From: an uncultured Porphyromonadaceae bacterium
GTDB taxonomy: Bacteria > Bacteroidota > Bacteroidia > Bacteroidales > Muribaculaceae
Direction of reading: 5' to 3'
Length of the DNA: 43,370 bases
Assembly: GCA_947174995.1 (NCBI GenBank)
Contig: CAMWLC010000021.1
Span: 1-43,370 of the forward strand
The notes under the pieces were generated by a model that did not search any database, had not been told where the DNA came from, and saw only the letters and a list, made by a program, of their open reading frames with translations. Of the stretch, positions 1 through 9,600 are shown piece after piece; positions within the stretch are counted from its first letter, which is position 1, and each line of letters starts with the position of its first letter. The position numbers were made by a program, and so were the translations under genes.

Positions 1-107
1 CCCCCCCACACCCACAACCTAACCCCCCCACCCCCCCCCCCCCCCCACACCCCCCAAACCTCCGGGGGGGGCCCCCCCCCCCCCCCACCCCCCCCCCCCC
101 CCCCCAC
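1..107. other. C-rich low-complexity edge
   Basis: These bases are nearly all C, broken by a few A and one short G run, and then switch abruptly to ordinary AT-rich promoter-like sequence. No coding frame, repeat unit or structure explains them. It sits exactly at the window edge, so a contig-end assembly or sequencing artefact is more likely than real genomic content. Confidence 0.7.
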
Positions 108-129
108 AGGTATTTTTCAAATTTTTTAT

Positions 130-137
130 TAATTTTG
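130..137 (+). promoter_or_regulatory. -7 box of plsC promoter
   Basis: TAATTTTG fits the Bacteroidetes -7 consensus TAnnTTTG. No clean TTTG -33 box lies about 20 nt upstream, where the sequence is C-rich and doubtful. If used, transcription would begin near 142-145, giving a leader of about 50 nt to the ATG at 194. Confidence 0.45.
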
Positions 138-193
138 CACTTGACTAAATGTGCGCATTAATTCTTACACCCACTAAGTCCCCGTTTCACATC

Positions 194-916
194 ATGATAT
201 ACCTTTTCAGAATATACCAGTGGCTTATAGCCGGACCGATTCTCCTCGTGCTGACAATTTTGACGGCACTCGTCACCATCATCCTCACCACCGTCACTTC
301 GCGCCATTTCGGAGGCTATTGGCCCGCACACATCTGGTCGAAGTGCGTTTGCGTCCTTTGGGGCGTACGTGTAAAGGTCAAGGGACGCGAGAACATAGAT
401 CCCTCCACTTCATACGTCTTCGTGGCGAACCATCAGGGAGCGTTTGACATCTGGGCGATCTACGGATACCTGAACCACAATTTCAAATGGCTCATGAAGA
501 AAGAGCTTGAGAAAATCTTCCTTGTCGGTTACGCCTGCAAAAGCGCCGGACACATCTTCGTCGACGACAGCAACATCGCCTCTATCAAGCAGACCATTAC
601 CGAATCGGAGAAGACTCTGCGCGACGGAATGTCCTTGGTAATATTCCCCGAAGGCTCACGCACATGGGACGGCAAGATGATACCCTTCAAGCGCGGTGCT
701 TTCATGCTCGCATCGGAGTTCAAGCTCCCTGTGGTGCCCATCACTATCGACGGCTCCTTCAAAGCCATGCCCCGCACCACCTACAACGTCACTCCCACGC
801 GCCTCACCCTCACCATTCACAAGCCTATCTATCCGGGCGAAAGGGGCTTCAACACAAAAAAACTTATGGCCGACTGCCGCGAAATAATCCGGTCCGCCCT
901 CCCCGCCGAAGCTTGA
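194..916 (+). CDS. plsC: 1-acyl-sn-glycerol-3-phosphate acyltransferase
   Basis: PlsC-family acyltransferase, expected to convert lysophosphatidic acid to phosphatidic acid at the inner membrane, a step in phospholipid synthesis. From the ATG at 194 (240 aa), a hydrophobic N-terminal anchor covers about residues 2-35. The catalytic HxxxxD motif is H80-D85 (NHQGAFD), and the glycerol-phosphate binding motif FPEGSR is at 151-156. An upstream ATG at 149 is in frame, but it lies only a few bases past the -7 box and would place 15 polar residues before the anchor, so I prefer 194. The product cdsA uses is phosphatidic acid, and a cdsA gene lies 11 kb downstream. Family assignment is firm; acyl-donor preference cannot be read from sequence. 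Confidence 0.9.
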   Translation: MIYLFRIYQWLIAGPILLVLTILTALVTIILTTVTSRHFGGYWPAHIWSKCVCVLWGVRVKVKGRENIDPSTSYVFVANHQGAFDIWAIYGYLNHNFKWLMKKELEKIFLVGYACKSAGHIFVDDSNIASIKQTITESEKTLRDGMSLVIFPEGSRTWDGKMIPFKRGAFMLASEFKLPVVPITIDGSFKAMPRTTYNVTPTRLTLTIHKPIYPGERGFNTKKLMADCREIIRSALPAEA

Positions 917-1106
917 CCACATCCCGCCGATTTACACGGCCCCCCTCGCCGATTCGCACCCGGCCCCCGTCTGCGCGAAGCAGTTTCCGCCCGGAGCTAT
1001 GCTCCGACTGCGATTCCTCACCCGCCAGGCTCAAAAATCGGAAATCGGGTAAGAACCTCCGCCGCCTCCAAAGCGTTATAAAGCCAGAATCTAATTCCTG
1101 AAAAAT
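917..1106. other. Intergenic gap, plsC to thiE-like
   Basis: 190 bp with no convincing gene. It holds a short palindrome GGAGCTATGCTCC (993-1005) and several CCGATT/AATCGG-like segments, but no T-run terminator. The following gene may have its own promoter, though no TAnnTTTG match was found. Confidence 0.4.
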
Positions 1107-1760
1107 ATGCTGCAATTCATCACAGATTACAATAGCGAGGTCCCCGTTTCCGAGCAGGTCAAGAGAGTCCTGGCCGGAGGAGGCAACTGGATCCAGATCC
1201 GTATGCCCGGAGCTACTGATGCCGAAATATCCGGAGTAGTTGAGGATATCATGCCCGCGTGCCTCGAGAAACAGGCCTTCCTCCTGCTCACCGACCATGT
1301 GGACGAAGCCAAGACCCTCAATGTGGGCGGTGCAGTCCTCTCCCTCAAATCCGAGACGCTTCCCTCCAAAGCCCGCGTCTTCCTGGGAGCGGCTGCTGTA
1401 GTGGCCGTTTCAGTCAACAATATCGAGGATGTCCGCGCGGTGCGCTCCCTCGATGTGGACTGTGTGATTCTCACTCCGTTCAGAGGAAAGGATACCGGCA
1501 ATCCGGATGCGCCCGAACTCGGGGTGGAAGGAGTCCGGTCACTCATCAAGGCCATGCATGATGAAGAGATAATGATTCCCACCGTAGCTGCCGGTGACAT
1601 CCGTTTTGACGACATCGCGCCTCTGTTTGACGCCGGAATCAGCGGTCTGGCCGTCTCCTCGGCCATAGCGGATGCCCCCGACATAACCGTCGAAACCGCC
1701 CAATGGGTTTCTGAACTCGCCAAATACGAGCGCAGAGAACGCAAGGAAGTCGGTTTATAA
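1107..1760 (+). CDS. Thiamine phosphate synthase-like (ThiE/TenI) protein
   Basis: 217-aa TIM-barrel protein of the ThiE/TenI family. Known ThiE enzymes join hydroxymethylpyrimidine diphosphate to thiazole phosphate, giving thiamine phosphate. Seen here: the N-terminal strand ending in QIR (Q30-R32) after a Gly-rich turn, where ThiE binds the pyrimidine substrate; a TDHVD segment; LTPFRGKD, matching the ThiE phosphate-binding region; and a late AAGDI in place of the usual GGI. The length is normal. No other thiamine genes are adjacent, so a TenI-like or salvage role is possible. Family assignment is good, exact reaction less so. Confidence 0.75.
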   Translation: MLQFITDYNSEVPVSEQVKRVLAGGGNWIQIRMPGATDAEISGVVEDIMPACLEKQAFLLLTDHVDEAKTLNVGGAVLSLKSETLPSKARVFLGAAAVVAVSVNNIEDVRAVRSLDVDCVILTPFRGKDTGNPDAPELGVEGVRSLIKAMHDEEIMIPTVAAGDIRFDDIAPLFDAGISGLAVSSAIADAPDITVETAQWVSELAKYERRERKEVGL

Positions 1761-1812
1761 ATAGTGTCAAATTAGAACACTTACTCATCACCCCCAAAAA
1801 AACAAAAAGATT

Positions 1813-2394
1813 ATGAAATTCGAACAGCCAAGATTACCCTACGCACCGGATGCCCTTCTCCCGGTCATCTCTCCCGAAACCATCGCATATCATTACGGAA
1901 AGCATGAAAAGGCCTATATCGATACCCTCAACACCCTGATCGAGGGGACCGAGTTCGCCGACAAGACCCTGGAGGAGATAATCCTTCACAGCGAGGGCAA
2001 ACTGTTCAACAACGCTTCTCAGGCCTGGAACCATATCTTCTACTTCTTCCAGTTCTCTCCCGTGGGGCAGAAGGAACCCGGAGGGAGACTGCGTGACCGT
2101 ATCGACATCGAGTTCGGAGGATTCGAGGAGTTCAAGCGAATGTTTGAGGAGGCCGGAGCCACTCTTTTCGGTTCGGGATGGGTATGGCTCAGCTCCGACG
2201 GCGACGGCAAGCTCTTCATAACGCAGGGTCCCAACGCCGGAAACCCCATCACCTCGGGTCTGAAGCCCCTTCTGACCTTTGACGTATGGGAGCACGCATA
2301 TTATATCGACTACAAGAACGTCCGTGCGGAATATCTCCGCAAACTCTGGGACATCGTGGACTGGAACATCATCGAAGAACGCTACAACTCCTGA
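1813..2394 (+). CDS. sodB: Superoxide dismutase (Fe/Mn)
   Basis: 193-aa iron/manganese superoxide dismutase that dismutates superoxide to oxygen and hydrogen peroxide in the cytoplasm. The four metal ligands are visible at the classic positions: H27, H74 (in WNHIFYF), and D157 and H161 (in DVWEHAYY). The length is normal for Fe-type enzymes. Bacteroidales enzymes are often cambialistic, so the metal cannot be fixed from this reading. It starts at ATG 1813 after a short AT-rich leader holding a degenerate copy of the AAGTGTTC-type repeat in inverted orientation (about 1766-1790). It is probably transcribed alone. Confidence 0.96.
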   Translation: MKFEQPRLPYAPDALLPVISPETIAYHYGKHEKAYIDTLNTLIEGTEFADKTLEEIILHSEGKLFNNASQAWNHIFYFFQFSPVGQKEPGGRLRDRIDIEFGGFEEFKRMFEEAGATLFGSGWVWLSSDGDGKLFITQGPNAGNPITSGLKPLLTFDVWEHAYYIDYKNVRAEYLRKLWDIVDWNIIEERYNS

Positions 2395-2567
2395 TAAAGC
2401 TCCACCCCCGGAAGATACGGATAGGATCGAAACAGTGTCAGTAACAAGAATTGAGTCCGGTTTTTCGTTAATAAAGGGAAAACTTGGCTCAATTTTTGTT
2501 ATACCTAACAGAGCCATTCCCCGCTGGAGCGCGGAATGGTCTGAACCTAAAAACTATTTTGACACTA

Positions 2568-2954
2568 ATGACCGAAAAAGATAAGAATCAGACAGCCGAT
2601 GCGAACACGGATCTCACGCACCTCGTGATCGATGCTGTGCAGGACCGCAAAGGGCGCGACATCACGATCATCGACCTCTCCGGGATGGAGGGTGCCTCCA
2701 CAGGAAAATTCATAATCTGTACGGGAAATTCCACCGCCCAGGTTGGTGCCATAGCCGACAACATCCGTGAGCGTCTCGCCTCCGATGCACGCCGCAAGCC
2801 ATATCATTATGACGGCTACCGCAACTGCCAGTGGATAGTGCTTGATTACGGCGAGGCGATGATACACGTTTTTCTCCCCGACACCAGGAAGTTCTACGAC
2901 CTCGAAAGCCTGTGGGGAGACGCCCCCTCCACTGAAATTCCGAATCTCGACTGA
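2568..2954 (+). CDS. rsfS: Ribosome silencing factor RsfS
   Basis: 128-aa protein of the RsfS/Iojap/DUF143 family, which binds ribosomal protein L14 and blocks subunit joining during starvation. The family fold is recognisable in the DITIIDLSG strand-turn, the FIICTGNS segment, and the C-terminal WIVLDYGEAMIHVF followed by RKFYDLESLWGDA. I start it at ATG 2568; an in-frame TTG at 2484 would add 28 residues unlike the family. It lies 54 bp ahead of ftsH, a neighbourhood seen in many Bacteroidetes. Confidence 0.93.
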   Translation: MTEKDKNQTADANTDLTHLVIDAVQDRKGRDITIIDLSGMEGASTGKFIICTGNSTAQVGAIADNIRERLASDARRKPYHYDGYRNCQWIVLDYGEAMIHVFLPDTRKFYDLESLWGDAPSTEIPNLD

Positions 2955-3008
2955 ACTCTCTCCATTTAGCGACCCATCCCCATTCATTCTCATTAAGATC
3001 CCACACAA

Positions 3009-5081
3009 ATGCAGATGTTTCAGCCGCAGAAGCCGGGCGGCAACCGCAATAACCGGCGCCCGTTGATCAACATGTACTGGATGTATGCCATCATAGTGCT
3101 GTGTCTCTTCGGACTCTATTATTTCCAGGACAATTCCACTGTAAAGGAAGTGGACTGGACTGATTTTGAAAAGGCCGCCACAGCCGGTGAATTTGAGAAA
3201 ATCACCGTATTTTCCGCCAACGGCATAGCGGAGGGTTTCCTCACCGAGCAGGGAGCCAAGGCCCAGCATATGCACCGCAGCGACATCTCCGACGCCGACT
3301 GCAAGCTCAAGGCCAACATCCCGAGCAACGACAAGGTGCAGGACAAAATCGACGCCTGGAACGCCGTTCTCGCCCAGCAGGGAAAGCCCGAGATCGCAGT
3401 CACGTATGACAAGGGCTCGGATCTCATGAGGATCTTCTACTACTTCGGCCCCATTGTGCTCATAGCCCTCTTCATGTATTTCATGTCCAAGCGTATGTCA
3501 GGTGGTTCCGGAGGAGCGGGTGGCATTTTCAATGTGGGGAAATCACGTGCGAAAGTCTTCGACAAGAATAATGGCCCGGACGTCACCTTCAAAGACGTGG
3601 CCGGACTCGCAGAGGCTAAGGTTGAGATTGAGGAAATCGTGGAATTTCTGAAGAATCCCCAGCGTTACACCGAACTCGGAGCGAAAATACCCAAGGGAGC
3701 CCTCCTTGTTGGCCCTCCCGGCACGGGTAAGACGCTCCTCGCCAAGGCCGTGGCGGGAGAGGCCAACGTTCCCTTCCTGTCAATGTCCGGATCCGATTTC
3801 GTGGAAATGTTCGTAGGCGTCGGAGCGGCACGTGTGCGCGACCTCTTCAAGCAGGCCAAGGAGAAGGCCCCCTGCATCGTGTTCATCGACGAGATTGACG
3901 CCGTGGGACGCGCCCGCGGAAAGAATCCCAGCATGGGAGGCAACGATGAGCGCGAGAACACTCTCAACCAGATGCTTACCGAAATGGATGGCTTCGGTTC
4001 CAACAACGGCGTCATTATCCTCGCCGCGACCAACCGTGCCGATATGCTCGACAAGGCGTTGCTTCGCCCCGGACGTTTCGACCGCCAGATATTCGTTGAC
4101 CTTCCTGAGCTGTCAGACCGCGTCGAGATCTTCAACGTGCATTTGCGCAACATCAAGTGCAACGCGGGTCTCAATGTGGAGCAACTTGCCCGGCAGACCC
4201 AGGGATTCTCCGGTGCCGACATTGCCAACGTCTGCAATGAGGCCGCCCTAATCGCTGCCCGAAACAACAAGAAGGAGGTGGATTGGGATGACTTCATGGC
4301 CGCCATCGACCGTATCGTAGGAGGCCTTGAGAAACGCTCGCGCGTGATAACCGATGAGGAGAAATTCGCAATCGCCACCCACGAGGCGGGACACGCCACA
4401 GTGACTTGGATGACTCAATATGGCAATCCTCTCGTGAAAGTGACCATCGTGCCGCGCGGCCGCGCACTCGGTGCCGCATGGTATGCCCCCGAAGCACGCC
4501 AGATAATACCCAAGCAGGCCCTGCTCGACACCATGTGCGGTATGCTTGCCGGGCGTGCAGCCGAAGAGGTGTTCCTCGGCCAGGTGGGCACCGGAGCCAG
4601 CGATGACCTTGAGAAGACCACCAAGATAGCCCGCTCCCTCGTGATGGTCTACGGCATGAGCGAGAAGCTCCCTAACCTCAACTACAATGACTCCACCGGG
4701 CAAGACTACGGATTTACACGCCCCTATTCGGAAGATACAGCCCGCACAATCGACGAGGAGGTCACGCGAATTGTCAACGAGCAGTATGAGCGTGCCAAGG
4801 AGATTATCCGCGTCCACGCGTCTCAACACAACAAAATACGCGATATGCTCGTGGAGCGCGAGGTGATTTTCCACGATGATGTGGAGCTTATACTCGGGCC
4901 GCGCAAATGGAAATCTCGCACCGATGAAATCATCGAGCTCACCAAGCGCGATGAGGCCAAGCGCAAGGAGAAGCAGGATGTGAAGGATCGCCTCGAAAAG
5001 GCGCAGCCTGTCACTCCCGAGGAAGTTAAGGAAGAGCCGGAGGATGATGACCCCGGCACTCCTCCCCCCTTCACCCACTGA
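3009..5081 (+). CDS. ftsH: ATP-dependent zinc metalloprotease FtsH
   Basis: 690-aa membrane-anchored AAA+ protease that degrades misassembled membrane proteins and short-lived regulators. Order of parts: a transmembrane helix around residues 20-37, a periplasmic domain, a second helix around 143-163, and a Gly-rich linker. Next is the AAA module with Walker A GPPGTGKT (235-242), Walker [11 protein letters not shown], and the second region of homology ending RPGRFDRQ. The zinc protease motif is HEAGH (458-462). The C-terminus is charged, with an acidic proline-rich tail. The start codon ATG 3009 is followed by [11 protein letters not shown], typical for the phylum. Transcription probably stops at the hairpin 5172-5225. 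Confidence 0.97.
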   Translation: MQMFQPQKPGGNRNNRRPLINMYWMYAIIVLCLFGLYYFQDNSTVKEVDWTDFEKAATAGEFEKITVFSANGIAEGFLTEQGAKAQHMHRSDISDADCKLKANIPSNDKVQDKIDAWNAVLAQQGKPEIAVTYDKGSDLMRIFYYFGPIVLIALFMYFMSKRMSGGSGGAGGIFNVGKSRAKVFDKNNGPDVTFKDVAGLAEAKVEIEEIVEFLKNPQRYTELGAKIPKGALLVGPPGTGKTLLAKAVAGEANVPFLSMSGSDFVEMFVGVGAARVRDLFKQAKEKAPCIVFIDEIDAVGRARGKNPSMGGNDERENTLNQMLTEMDGFGSNNGVIILAATNRADMLDKALLRPGRFDRQIFVDLPELSDRVEIFNVHLRNIKCNAGLNVEQLARQTQGFSGADIANVCNEAALIAARNNKKEVDWDDFMAAIDRIVGGLEKRSRVITDEEKFAIATHEAGHATVTWMTQYGNPLVKVTIVPRGRALGAAWYAPEARQIIPKQALLDTMCGMLAGRAAEEVFLGQVGTGASDDLEKTTKIARSLVMVYGMSEKLPNLNYNDSTGQDYGFTRPYSEDTARTIDEEVTRIVNEQYERAKEIIRVHASQHNKIRDMLVEREVIFHDDVELILGPRKWKSRTDEIIELTKRDEAKRKEKQDVKDRLEKAQPVTPEEVKEEPEDDDPGTPPPFTH

Positions 5082-5146
5082 AAGAAAGCAGCGTAAGGCT
5101 CCCGAGGATATTCCTCCCGCTACCTTGAAATTTTAAAGAAAGTACT

Positions 5147-5171
5147 CCTCATTTTTTGTGAGATGGGGCCT
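5147..5171 (-). repeat. Solo copy of element-B terminal repeat
   Basis: 25 bp identical to the right-hand terminal repeat of the 318-bp element at 38467-38784 (its bases 38760-38784). No partner end is seen nearby, so this is a solo end or a remnant. It abuts the left arm of the ftsH terminator without a gap. Confidence 0.6.
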
Positions 5172-5225
5172 AAAAGCCGCCAATTGGTCAAAAGCACCGC
5201 AAGTGTTGACCGATTGGCGGCTTTT
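5172..5225 (+). terminator. Intrinsic terminator after ftsH
   Basis: The two 20-nt arms are 5172-5191 and 5206-5225. They pair over 19 of 20 positions with a 14-nt loop, the left arm begins AAAA and the right arm ends CTTTT. It lies 90 bp past the ftsH stop codon and just upstream of the RND promoter. Confidence 0.85.
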
Positions 5226-5235
5226 ACTGTGAATT

Positions 5236-5267
5236 TTTGGCCTTGTGGTAAAATTTTTATACTTTTG
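5236..5267 (+). promoter_or_regulatory. Promoter of RND efflux operon
   Basis: TTTG (5236-5239), exactly 20 nt of spacer, then TACTTTTG (5260-5267). This matches the Bacteroidetes primary sigma consensus TTTG-N19-21-TAnnTTTG at every fixed base. Transcription would begin near 5272-5275, giving an untranslated leader of about 145 nt before the ATG at 5420. Confidence 0.8.
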
Positions 5268-5419
5268 CTGTGACAAACTCCCTTTGGATTTGTCTTAATA
5301 ATAATAGTTCACAAAATTTAACGGTCCGATCCTGGCCTCCGGTTCTTGTGTAATGCTCAAGACCGGCACTTGGCCATCTGACAAAGAAGACAATTATCAT
5401 CCAATAGAAGAATACCAAT

Positions 5420-6571
5420 ATGAAAATCAATCATCTCGGTTACGGCGCGGCAATGATTGCCCTCGGCTCTCTCATGCTCGCAGGCTGCAAAGGCGGTGAC
5501 GCCTCCCAGCAGCAACAGCAGGCCCCCTCGCTCGCCGTCATGACAGTGACGGAGGAAGATGCCTCCATGAACACCGTCTATCCCGCCACACTCCACGGTG
5601 TTAATGACGTAGAGATACGTCCCCAGATCTCAGGATTCCTCACCCAGGTCCATGTCCAGGAGGGCCAGCGCGTGGCTGCCGGACAGGTGCTCTTCACCAT
5701 CGACCAGGTGCAGCTCCAGGCAGCTGTGGATGCCGCTCGCGCGGCCATCGAAGTGGCGCAGGCTAATGTCAACACCGCCCAGACAAGCGCCAACAACAAC
5801 AAGATTCTTCTTGACAAAAACATCATCAGCGCATCGGCCTACCAGACTTCGGTGGATGCCCTCAACGCCGCCAAGGCTCAGCTCCACCAGGCGCAGGCCA
5901 ATCTCATCACTGCCCAGAAGAACCTCTCTTATTCCGTCGTGAAGGCACCGACAGCCGGTATCGTCGGCACCATAGACAACAAGGCCGGCTCCCTTGTCAG
6001 CCCCTCGACGCTGCTCACCGTGCTCTCCGACAACGGCGGCATGGAAGCATATTTCTCCATGACGGAGAAGGAGGTGCTTGACCTCACGGACGGAGGCCGA
6101 CGCACCGTCAAGGAGGCCATCGCCACGATGCCAGAGGTACAGCTCCAGCTCGCCACCGGCACACTCTATCCCTACAAGGGCAAGATCGTTTCCATCTCCG
6201 GCGTGCTTGACACACAGACCGGTAGCGCCACGGTAAAGGCCTCCTTCCCCAATCCCGACGGTATGCTCCGCAGCGGCAACACCGGTCAGGTGCTCGTGCC
6301 CACCACCACCTCCGGAGCGCTCAAAATTCCTCAGAAGGCCACATTCGAGATCCAGGACATGAAGTTCTGCTATGTGGTAGGCGACAGCTCGAAGATTCAC
6401 ACCACTCCCATCACGGTATCTGAACTTTCGGACGGTCAGACATACATAGTCACTTCGGGTCTGAAGCCCGGCGACGTAATAGTCACCGAGGGCGTCGGCA
6501 TATCGCTCCAGGACGGAATGGTTATCAATCCCAAGACCGGCGCTGCTCCTCAGCAGCAACCGGCTAAATAA
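5420..6571 (+). CDS. RND efflux periplasmic adaptor (MFP) lipoprotein
   Basis: 383-aa membrane-fusion protein linking an inner-membrane RND pump to an outer-membrane channel. The signal peptide ends in a clear lipobox LAGC with C23 as the lipidated cysteine. A biotinyl-lipoyl half motif follows (EIRPQISGFLTQVHVQEGQ), then a long alpha-helical hairpin rich in Ala/Gln (about 100-165), the second lipoyl half (VVKAPTAGIVGTIDN) and beta-barrel domains. The tail is Gln/Pro-rich. It is first gene of the operon, 60 bp before the pump gene. It resembles AcrA/MexA and the BmeA adaptors of Bacteroides. Confidence 0.94.
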   Translation: MKINHLGYGAAMIALGSLMLAGCKGGDASQQQQQAPSLAVMTVTEEDASMNTVYPATLHGVNDVEIRPQISGFLTQVHVQEGQRVAAGQVLFTIDQVQLQAAVDAARAAIEVAQANVNTAQTSANNNKILLDKNIISASAYQTSVDALNAAKAQLHQAQANLITAQKNLSYSVVKAPTAGIVGTIDNKAGSLVSPSTLLTVLSDNGGMEAYFSMTEKEVLDLTDGGRRTVKEAIATMPEVQLQLATGTLYPYKGKIVSISGVLDTQTGSATVKASFPNPDGMLRSGNTGQVLVPTTTSGALKIPQKATFEIQDMKFCYVVGDSSKIHTTPITVSELSDGQTYIVTSGLKPGDVIVTEGVGISLQDGMVINPKTGAAPQQQPAK

Positions 6572-6631
6572 TGCTTCGGGCAGCATAAAACTATACTCAG
6601 CCTGATTTTTTTCCACTATTCAAAGGATAAA

Positions 6632-9600
6632 ATGAAACTTGACAGATTTATAAACCGTCCGGTGCTTTCTACCGTGATCTCGATTTTCATCGTGATTTTC
6701 GGTATTCTCGGCCTGATAAGCATACCGATGGAGCAGTATCCGGACATCGCGCCCCCCACTATCCGCGTCTCCACGTCATATACGGGCGCGAATGCCCAGA
6801 CGGTACTCAACTCCGTCATCGCCCCTATCGAGGAGCAGATCAACGGTGCCGAAAACATGGAATACATGACCTCTTCGGCCAGCAACAACGGCTCCGCTGA
6901 AATTACGGTCTACTTCAAGCAGGGCACCGACCCCGACATGGCTGCCGTCGACGTGCAGAACCGTGTGGCCAAGGCCGCGGCTTTCCTTCCGGCGGAGGTC
7001 AACCAGGTGGGCGTCATCACGCAGAAGCGCCAGTCTTCGATGCTCATGGTGATAGCCATGTATGACCCCGAAGACAAATACACTCCGCAGTTTATCGACA
7101 ACTACATGAGCATCAACATCCTCCCGGAAATCAAGCGTGTATCCGGCGTAGGTGATGCCATGGCTTTCGGCGCGGACTATTCGATGCGTATATGGCTCAA
7201 ACCCGAGGTGATGGCCCAGTACAAGCTCATGCCCTCCGACATCTCGGCTGCCCTCGCCGAGCAGAACATCGAGGCCGCCCCCGGCCAGTTCGGCGAGCAG
7301 GGCAACCAGTCGTTCCAGTACACGCTAAAGTACAAGGGACGACTCTCCGAACCCAAAGAGTTTGAAGACATCATTCTGCGTGCCACGCCCGACGGTGAGG
7401 TGCTCAGACTCGGCGATGTGGCGAAAGTAGAGATGGGACGTCTCACTTACGGCTTCTCCAACCTCAATGACGGCCACATCGGTTCTTCGGCAATTGTATT
7501 CCAGTCAGCCGGCTCAAACGCCACAGCTGTGGTGGAGCAGATCGAGAAAATGCTTGACAATGCCCGCAAGAACCTCCCGGCAGGTATGGTGCTCCAGACC
7601 ACGATGTCTGTCAACGAATTCCTCTTCGCCTCAATCGAGGAGGTGGTGAAGACCCTCATCGAGGCTTTCGTACTCGTGTTCCTCGTGGTGTTTATCTTCC
7701 TCCAGGATTTCCGGTCCACACTCATCCCGATGATATCCATTCCCGTGGCCCTCATCGGTACATTCTTCCTCCTCTATATCTTCGGATTCACACTCAACCT
7801 GCTTACCCTCTCCGCCCTCGTGCTCGCCATCGCGATTGTGGTCGATGACGCGATAGTGGTGGTGGAGGCGGTACACGCCAAGCTTGACCAGGGATATAAG
7901 TCGGCACGTAAGGCCTCCATCGACGCCATGCGCGAGATTTCCGGCGCGCTTATCTCCATCACCCTCGTGATGATGCTCGTGTTCATTCCCGTGTCGTTCC
8001 TCGGTGGCACTTCAGGCGTGTTCTACCGTCAGTTTGGTCTGACCATGGCCATGGCCATCGGTCTCTCCGCTGTCAACGCACTCACCCTCTCCCCCGCCCT
8101 CTGCGCCATCTTCCTGAAAGGTCATGACGAGAAGAATCTCAAGGAGCGCATGGGCGACGCTTACAAAGCAGCCGGCGAGGCTGTCGGCGAGGCCTACAGG
8201 AAGCGTTTCTCATTCCCCCCGATAGTGACGCTGATTTTCCTCGTGGCCGCAATCGTGTTCCTCGTGCTCGGATGGTACACCTTCGAGAATGTGTTCCTCT
8301 CCTGCATAGCCTGTGCGGTGGCCATACTCGCCATTATCGGAATTTTCTCCAAGAGCTTCATCGACGCCTTCAACAACAGCTTCGATGCCCTGCTGCGTGT
8401 CTATAAGAAATGCGTGCAGTGGTTCATCGGTCACAAGATCATCAGCTTCATATCCGTGGGTGCAAGTGTGGGTGTGCTCGTATGGCTCATGGCCATCACC
8501 CCCTCCTCCATGATTCCCACCGAGGACACCGGCACCATCATGGGCGCCGTAACAATGCCTCCCGCCACCTCACAAGAGCGTACCCAGCAGGTGATGAACT
8601 CCGTCGACAGCATCCTCGGCACCATTCCGGCCATCAAGAGCCGCACGGCCATCACGGGATACTCCTTCATCGGCGGACAGGGCAACACCTACGGTTCGTT
8701 CATCATCAAGCTCCGCCCCTGGGATGAGCGCGACGAAAACACCGAGAGCGCACAGGCCATCGTGGGCCAACTATTCATGAAGACAGGTATGGCAGTGAAG
8801 GATGCCCGAGTGATGTTCTTCCAGCCCCCCATGATCACCGGCTACTCCATGACCAATGGTTTTGAGATCAAACTCCAGGACCGCACCGGCGGCGACCTCA
8901 ACAAATTCTTCGAGGTCTATCAGAAGTTTATCGGCGCCCTCAACGCCGATCCCGCCATCCAGATGGCCTACTCCAACTTCAACCCCACCTTCCCCCAGTA
9001 TCTTGTGGAGATCGACGTGGCGAAGGTGAAGCAGGCCGGGCTGACGCAGAACGCCGTGCTCTCCGCTCTCCAGGGATATTACGGCGGTATGTACATCTCT
9101 AATTTCAATAGCTACGGCAAGCTCTACCGCGTCATGATGCAGGCCGATCCCTCGGCCCGTGTGTCTCCCGAGACGCTCAAGCAGATCAAGATCCGCAACG
9201 GCGTGGACATGGCTCCCATCGACAACTTTGTGAAGCTGACCCGTGTCTACGGTCCTGACCTTATCGAGCGTTTCAACATGTTCACCTCGATTTCCATCAC
9301 CGGCAACCCGACTCCCGGCGTATCCTCCGGCGTGGCTATCGAGACCATCAACCGCATCGCGCAGGAGACCCTCCCCGTGGGTTATGGCTTCGAGTATGCC
9401 GGCATGACACGCGAGCAGGCCAGCGGTTCGAGCGGAAGCACCGGATATGTCTTCATCCTCGTGCTCGTGTTCGTCTACCTCATCCTCTCCGCGCAGTATG
9501 AGAGCTATATCCTCCCCTGGGCCGTTATTCTCTCCGTGCCATTCGGACTCATGGGTACTTTCATCTTCGCACGTATGCGCGACATCGACAACAACATCTA

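Larger units (their letters stand above)
5082..5419. other. ftsH to RND-operon intergenic region
   Basis: 338 bp without a gene. In order it holds a lone 25-bp copy of the terminal repeat of the 38.5-kb element, the ftsH terminator hairpin directly abutting it, a full promoter at 5236-5267, and a leader of about 145 nt before the efflux operon. The long leader could carry regulation, but no known riboswitch was recognised in it. Confidence 0.6.

Noticed and set aside
993..1005. Palindrome GGAGCTATGCTCC resembling the core of elements A and B
   Set aside because: Only about 10 bases agree and no terminal repeats surround it; chance similarity cannot be excluded.
1766..1790. Degenerate copy of the AAGTGTTC repeat before sodB
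   Set aside because: Several mismatches and no partner end; mentioned with sodB but not called as a repeat.
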